Under the pieces are notes generated by a model. The model saw nothing but the letters and a program-made list of their open reading frames with translations. It was not told the origin of the DNA and made no database searches. DNA of 64,000 bases, taken from contig CAZIAD010000015.1 in NCBI GenBank assembly GCA_964537555.1, forward strand, positions 1-64,000, written 5' to 3'. The position numbers were made by a program, and so were the translations under genes. Shown here one piece after another: positions 61,748 through 64,000 of the stretch; positions within the stretch are counted from its first letter, which is position 1; every line of letters starts with the position of its first letter. The DNA comes from CAYRWR01 sp964537555. GTDB taxonomy: Bacteria > Spirochaetota > Brevinematia > Brevinematales > CAYRWR01.

Positions 61748-61776
61748 TTGACTTATTGGTGGCTAATGACTAAAAT
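61748..61776 (+). promoter_or_regulatory. Sigma-70 promoter of the rubredoxin-flavoprotein operon
   Basis: TTGACT, 17 bp and TAAAAT lie 51 bp before the first rubredoxin ATG. No palindrome of a PerR or Fur type is evident in the leader. Confidence 0.7.
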
Positions 61777-61827
61777 ATAGCTGGTATTTTTGTGGGATTA
61801 AGAATATCATTCATCAAGGAGATAAAT

Positions 61828-61989
61828 ATGACAAAATATTTGTGTGAAGTATGTGGATGGATCTATGACCCTGAATTAGGCGACGAAGAGGGCGGAGTAG
61901 CCCCAGGAACCAAATTTGAAGATATTCCTGAAGACTGGGTGTGCCCGGTTTGCGGTGCTGACAAGAGCTCTTTCAGCGTCGTAGAATAG
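61828..61989 (+). CDS. Rubredoxin 1
   Basis: One-electron carrier with a single iron bound by four Cys, 53 residues. The ligands are C6, C9 (CEVCGWIYD), C39 and C42 (CPVCGADKSSF). AAGGAG lies 7 nt before ATG 61828; the in-frame start further upstream has no family support. It should pass electrons to the flavoprotein encoded downstream. Confidence 0.95.
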   Translation: MTKYLCEVCGWIYDPELGDEEGGVAPGTKFEDIPEDWVCPVCGADKSSFSVVE

Positions 61990-62005
61990 TATAAAATAGA
62001 ATTAT

Positions 62006-62167
62006 ATGAAAAAATATCAGTGTGATTTGTGCGGCTGGATTTATGACCCTGAGATCGGTGATCCGGAGGGAGGTATCCCTGAGGGCACTGATTTTGCAAG
62101 TATCCCGGATGACTGGGTATGCCCGGTGTGTTCCGCGGGAAAAGAGTCATTTTCAGTACTGGATTAA
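62006..62167 (+). CDS. Rubredoxin 2
   Basis: A second rubredoxin of 53 residues, 16 bp after the first. The ligands are C6, C9 (CDLCGWIYD), C39 and C42. It has CPVCSAGKESF where nearly all rubredoxins have CPxCG, so the Gly after the fourth Cys is Ser. No Shine-Dalgarno sequence is visible before ATG 62006 (AT-rich TAGAATTAT), so translation may be weak or depend on its neighbour. It is likely a tandem duplicate with a changed potential or partner. Confidence 0.93.
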   Translation: MKKYQCDLCGWIYDPEIGDPEGGIPEGTDFASIPDDWVCPVCSAGKESFSVLD

Positions 62168-62179
62168 TAGGAGAGTTAA

Positions 62180-63367
62180 GTGCCTGCTCGTAAGATAATA
62201 GATAAAGTATATGCTGTAGGTGTTATTCATTGGGACAGGACCCTGTTTGAAGACCTGGCCCCTTTACCCCATGGTACTACCTATAACAGTTATTATGTAG
62301 AAGGGAGCGATAAGAATGTACTGATAGATACAGTCGATCCGGAAAAATATCACGAACTGTACAATAACCTGAAGAATCACGGTGTAACAAAGATAGATTA
62401 TGTAGTCTCCAATCACGCAGAACAGGATCACTCCGGTTCTTTACCCTACATTGTCAGGGATTTTGGGGCTAAGATCATCACCAACAAAAAATGTAAAGAG
62501 CTGCTCCTTATGCACCTGGATGGTATAAAGGATGAAAATATACAGGTTATTGAAGATGGGGAGACTTTATCCCTGGGAGACAAGACCCTGGAATTCATCT
62601 TTGCTCCCTGGGTACACTGGCCCGAGACCATGTTTACCTACCTCAGAGAGGATAAGGTACTATTTTCCTGTGACTTTTTAGGCCAGCATGTGACCTCCGG
62701 AGAGCTGTTTGTGGATGATGAGGTCCATGTACTCAAAGAGGCCAAGGTCTATTATGCCGACATTATGATGCCTTTCAGAAAGAATATTAAAAAACACCTG
62801 GAAAGACTGGAACCCTATCAGCTGGACTATGTCTGTCCCAGCCACGGCCAGGTCCTCAATAATCCTGCACTGCTGATAGAAGCCTATGCTGAGTGGATAG
62901 ATGATCAGCCTAAAAACCTGGCCCTTATCCCCTATGCTTCTACTCACGGGACTATACAGATGATGGCGGAGTACCTGCAGAGTGCCCTTACCCAGAGAGG
63001 GGTCAATACCAAGCTCTATAGGGTAAGTGTGAATGACATAAATATGCTGGCTGCCGACCTGGTCGATGCCGCTACTGTGGTGCTGGGCTCCTCGACCTAC
63101 GTGATGGGGCCGCATCCTGAGATCGCAACAGCAGCATTTATCGTCAATATCCTGAGGCCGAAGTTTAAGCAGATGTCTATCATCGGCTCTTATGCCTGGG
63201 CTACCCGTGTCACTGATGTTCTGACTGAGATGATAAATACCATAAAGCCGGAAGTCCTGGAGCCGGTATTCGCTAAGGGCGTGCCCGGTGCAGAGGATTA
63301 TAAAAACCTGGACCGGCTGGCCGATGATATAGCCGACAGGCACCGCTCATTGGGTCTTTTAGATTAA
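62180..63367 (+). CDS. A-type flavoprotein (rubredoxin:oxygen/NO oxidoreductase)
   Basis: Reduces oxygen to water (or NO to N2O) in the cytoplasm with electrons from rubredoxin, 395 residues. The N-terminal metallo-beta-lactamase domain holds the diiron site: H79, E81, D83 and H84 (NHAEQDH), H146 (WVHWPE), D165 (CDFLG) and H222 (CPSHG). The C-terminal flavodoxin domain starts near 250 (LIPYASTHGTIQMMAEYL). It starts at GTG 62180 with AGGAGA upstream. It sits directly behind two rubredoxins, its natural partners. No fused rubredoxin or flavin reductase is present. Confidence 0.95.
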   Translation: MPARKIIDKVYAVGVIHWDRTLFEDLAPLPHGTTYNSYYVEGSDKNVLIDTVDPEKYHELYNNLKNHGVTKIDYVVSNHAEQDHSGSLPYIVRDFGAKIITNKKCKELLLMHLDGIKDENIQVIEDGETLSLGDKTLEFIFAPWVHWPETMFTYLREDKVLFSCDFLGQHVTSGELFVDDEVHVLKEAKVYYADIMMPFRKNIKKHLERLEPYQLDYVCPSHGQVLNNPALLIEAYAEWIDDQPKNLALIPYASTHGTIQMMAEYLQSALTQRGVNTKLYRVSVNDINMLAADLVDAATVVLGSSTYVMGPHPEIATAAFIVNILRPKFKQMSIIGSYAWATRVTDVLTEMINTIKPEVLEPVFAKGVPGAEDYKNLDRLADDIADRHRSLGLLD

Positions 63368-63376
63368 TGAAACAGG

Positions 63377-63410
63377 AGGATGGTGTAGAAATATGCCATC
63401 CTTTTTTTTT
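63377..63410 (+). terminator. Probable terminator after the flavoprotein gene
   Basis: AGGATGG and CCATCCT pair around a 12-nt loop and are followed by nine T residues. It would separate ferritin from the operon, though read-through is possible because no clear promoter is seen before ferritin. Confidence 0.75.
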
Positions 63411-63436
63411 AGAGTATGAATAGAAGGAGTTAAACA

Positions 63437-63949
63437 ATGGATAAAAAAATGGTAGACGCACTAAACAAGCAAATGAAAATGGAATTTGATTCAGCTTATC
63501 TCTACCTGGCTATGTCAGCCTTTTTTGAAGGAAAGAATCTTAAGGGATTTGCCCAGTGGCTTAAGGTGCAGCATCAGGAAGAGCTCTTACATGCCCATAA
63601 GTTATATAATCATATCTTTGAGAGAGCGGCCACTCCTATCGTACCGGCTATTGATCAGCCGGTAGTAAACTGGAAGACACCCCAGGAAGTATTTGAAAAG
63701 ATCTATGCGCATGAACAGAAAGTCTCAGCCAGTATCCATAGCATTGTAAAACTGGCTCAGGAGCTGGATGACTTTGCCACCAAAGACTTTTTAATATGGT
63801 TTGTAAATGAACAGGTGGAAGAGGAAGCACAGTCTCTGGAGATACTGGACTATATTAAGATGGTATCAGAATCCACTGCCGCCATGTTCCAGCTCAATAC
63901 CCAGATGTTTGAAAGAAGCGCACAGGCAACACCTCCCCCCAACGCGTAA
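63437..63949 (+). CDS. ftnA: Bacterial non-haem ferritin
   Basis: Iron-storage protein forming a 24-mer shell, 170 residues. The ferroxidase ligands sit at the usual places: E16, E49 and H52 (QEELLH), E93, Q126 and E129 (NEQVEEE). Helix boundaries and length match FtnA. A C-terminal PPPNA tail follows. AGAAGGAG precedes the ATG. It lies next to the oxygen-reducing operon, consistent with limiting free iron during oxygen exposure. Confidence 0.95.
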   Translation: MDKKMVDALNKQMKMEFDSAYLYLAMSAFFEGKNLKGFAQWLKVQHQEELLHAHKLYNHIFERAATPIVPAIDQPVVNWKTPQEVFEKIYAHEQKVSASIHSIVKLAQELDDFATKDFLIWFVNEQVEEEAQSLEILDYIKMVSESTAAMFQLNTQMFERSAQATPPPNA

Positions 63950-63967
63950 AAACACGCTCTCTGATAC

Positions 63968-63997
63968 AGCCTCTGTCTATGACAGAGGCTTTTTTTA
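63968..63997 (+). terminator. Rho-independent terminator of ferritin
   Basis: AGCCTCTGTC and GACAGAGGCT form a perfect 10-bp stem with a TAT loop and are followed by seven T residues near the right edge of the window. Confidence 0.93.
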
Positions 63998-64000
63998 TTG

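Noticed and set aside
1..64000. CRISPR arrays, transposases, integrases, attachment sites or phage genes
   Set aside because: None was seen; repeats in the window are explained by paralogous genes, protein repeats and terminators.

Overview
The window reads as a contiguous piece of chromosome from a diderm (Gram-negative-type) anaerobic bacterium of moderate GC content. Outer-membrane features are an OMPLA-type phospholipase, OmpA-type and other lipoproteins, a predicted beta-barrel and the TIGR03545/TIGR03546 pair. Features of anaerobic life are two rubredoxins, an A-type flavoprotein (rubredoxin:oxygen oxidoreductase), ferritin-like proteins, a giant BadF/HgdC-type activase, an EFR1-type ferredoxin-flavodoxin and a short-form ThiC. 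WG-repeat, PEGA, ankyrin and TIGR03545 proteins together resemble spirochaetes or a nearby candidate phylum, but nothing here fixes the phylum. I see no tRNA, rRNA, CRISPR, insertion sequence or prophage. Housekeeping promoters are easy to read (TTGaca, 16-17 bp, TAtaaT).

Layout. 1-5085: three tandem secreted GH13 alpha-amylases, each with its own sigma-54 (-24/-12) promoter, an upstream element about 93 bp before it, and its own terminator. 5108-8064: three tandem secreted paralogues ending in the same C-terminal peptide, and a convergent beta-helix protein. 8137-12974: a 1437-residue acyl-CoA dehydratase activase and a GNAT acetyltransferase. 13113-16688: two ferritin-like proteins and the TIGR03546/TIGR03545 pair. 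16901-20547: dnaG and rpoD behind a possible leader peptide. 20615-21849: a MarR regulator and EFR1 protein with paired operators.

22601-30329: four membrane-anchored HEAT-repeat paralogues with a shared acidic LS-repeat tail, an opposing membrane protein, and then an Hsp70-like ATPase. 30387-46401: pldA, pyrG, antiporter, SDR, OmpA lipoprotein, galT, glycosyltransferase, sugar nucleotidyltransferase, thiC, ankyrin and WG-repeat lipoproteins, panE and small unknown genes. 46406-48976: MuiA-like protein, a small lipoprotein and a STAS-like protein. 49027-53022: the classical thrS-infC-rpmI-rplT cluster with infC starting at ATA, then a beta-barrel protein. 53072-56142: an ECF sigma factor overlapping a FecR-PEGA-propeller membrane protein. 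56206-61731: TPR protein, dprA, hydrolase, a SpoIIE-type phosphatase and an Ogg2-type DNA glycosylase. 61748-63997: an oxygen-defence block of two rubredoxins, the flavoprotein and ferritin.

The observations most worth pursuing are the sigma-54 control of the amylase array, the HEAT/LS-tail family beside an Hsp70-like protein, and two non-canonical start codons (ATT and ATA).
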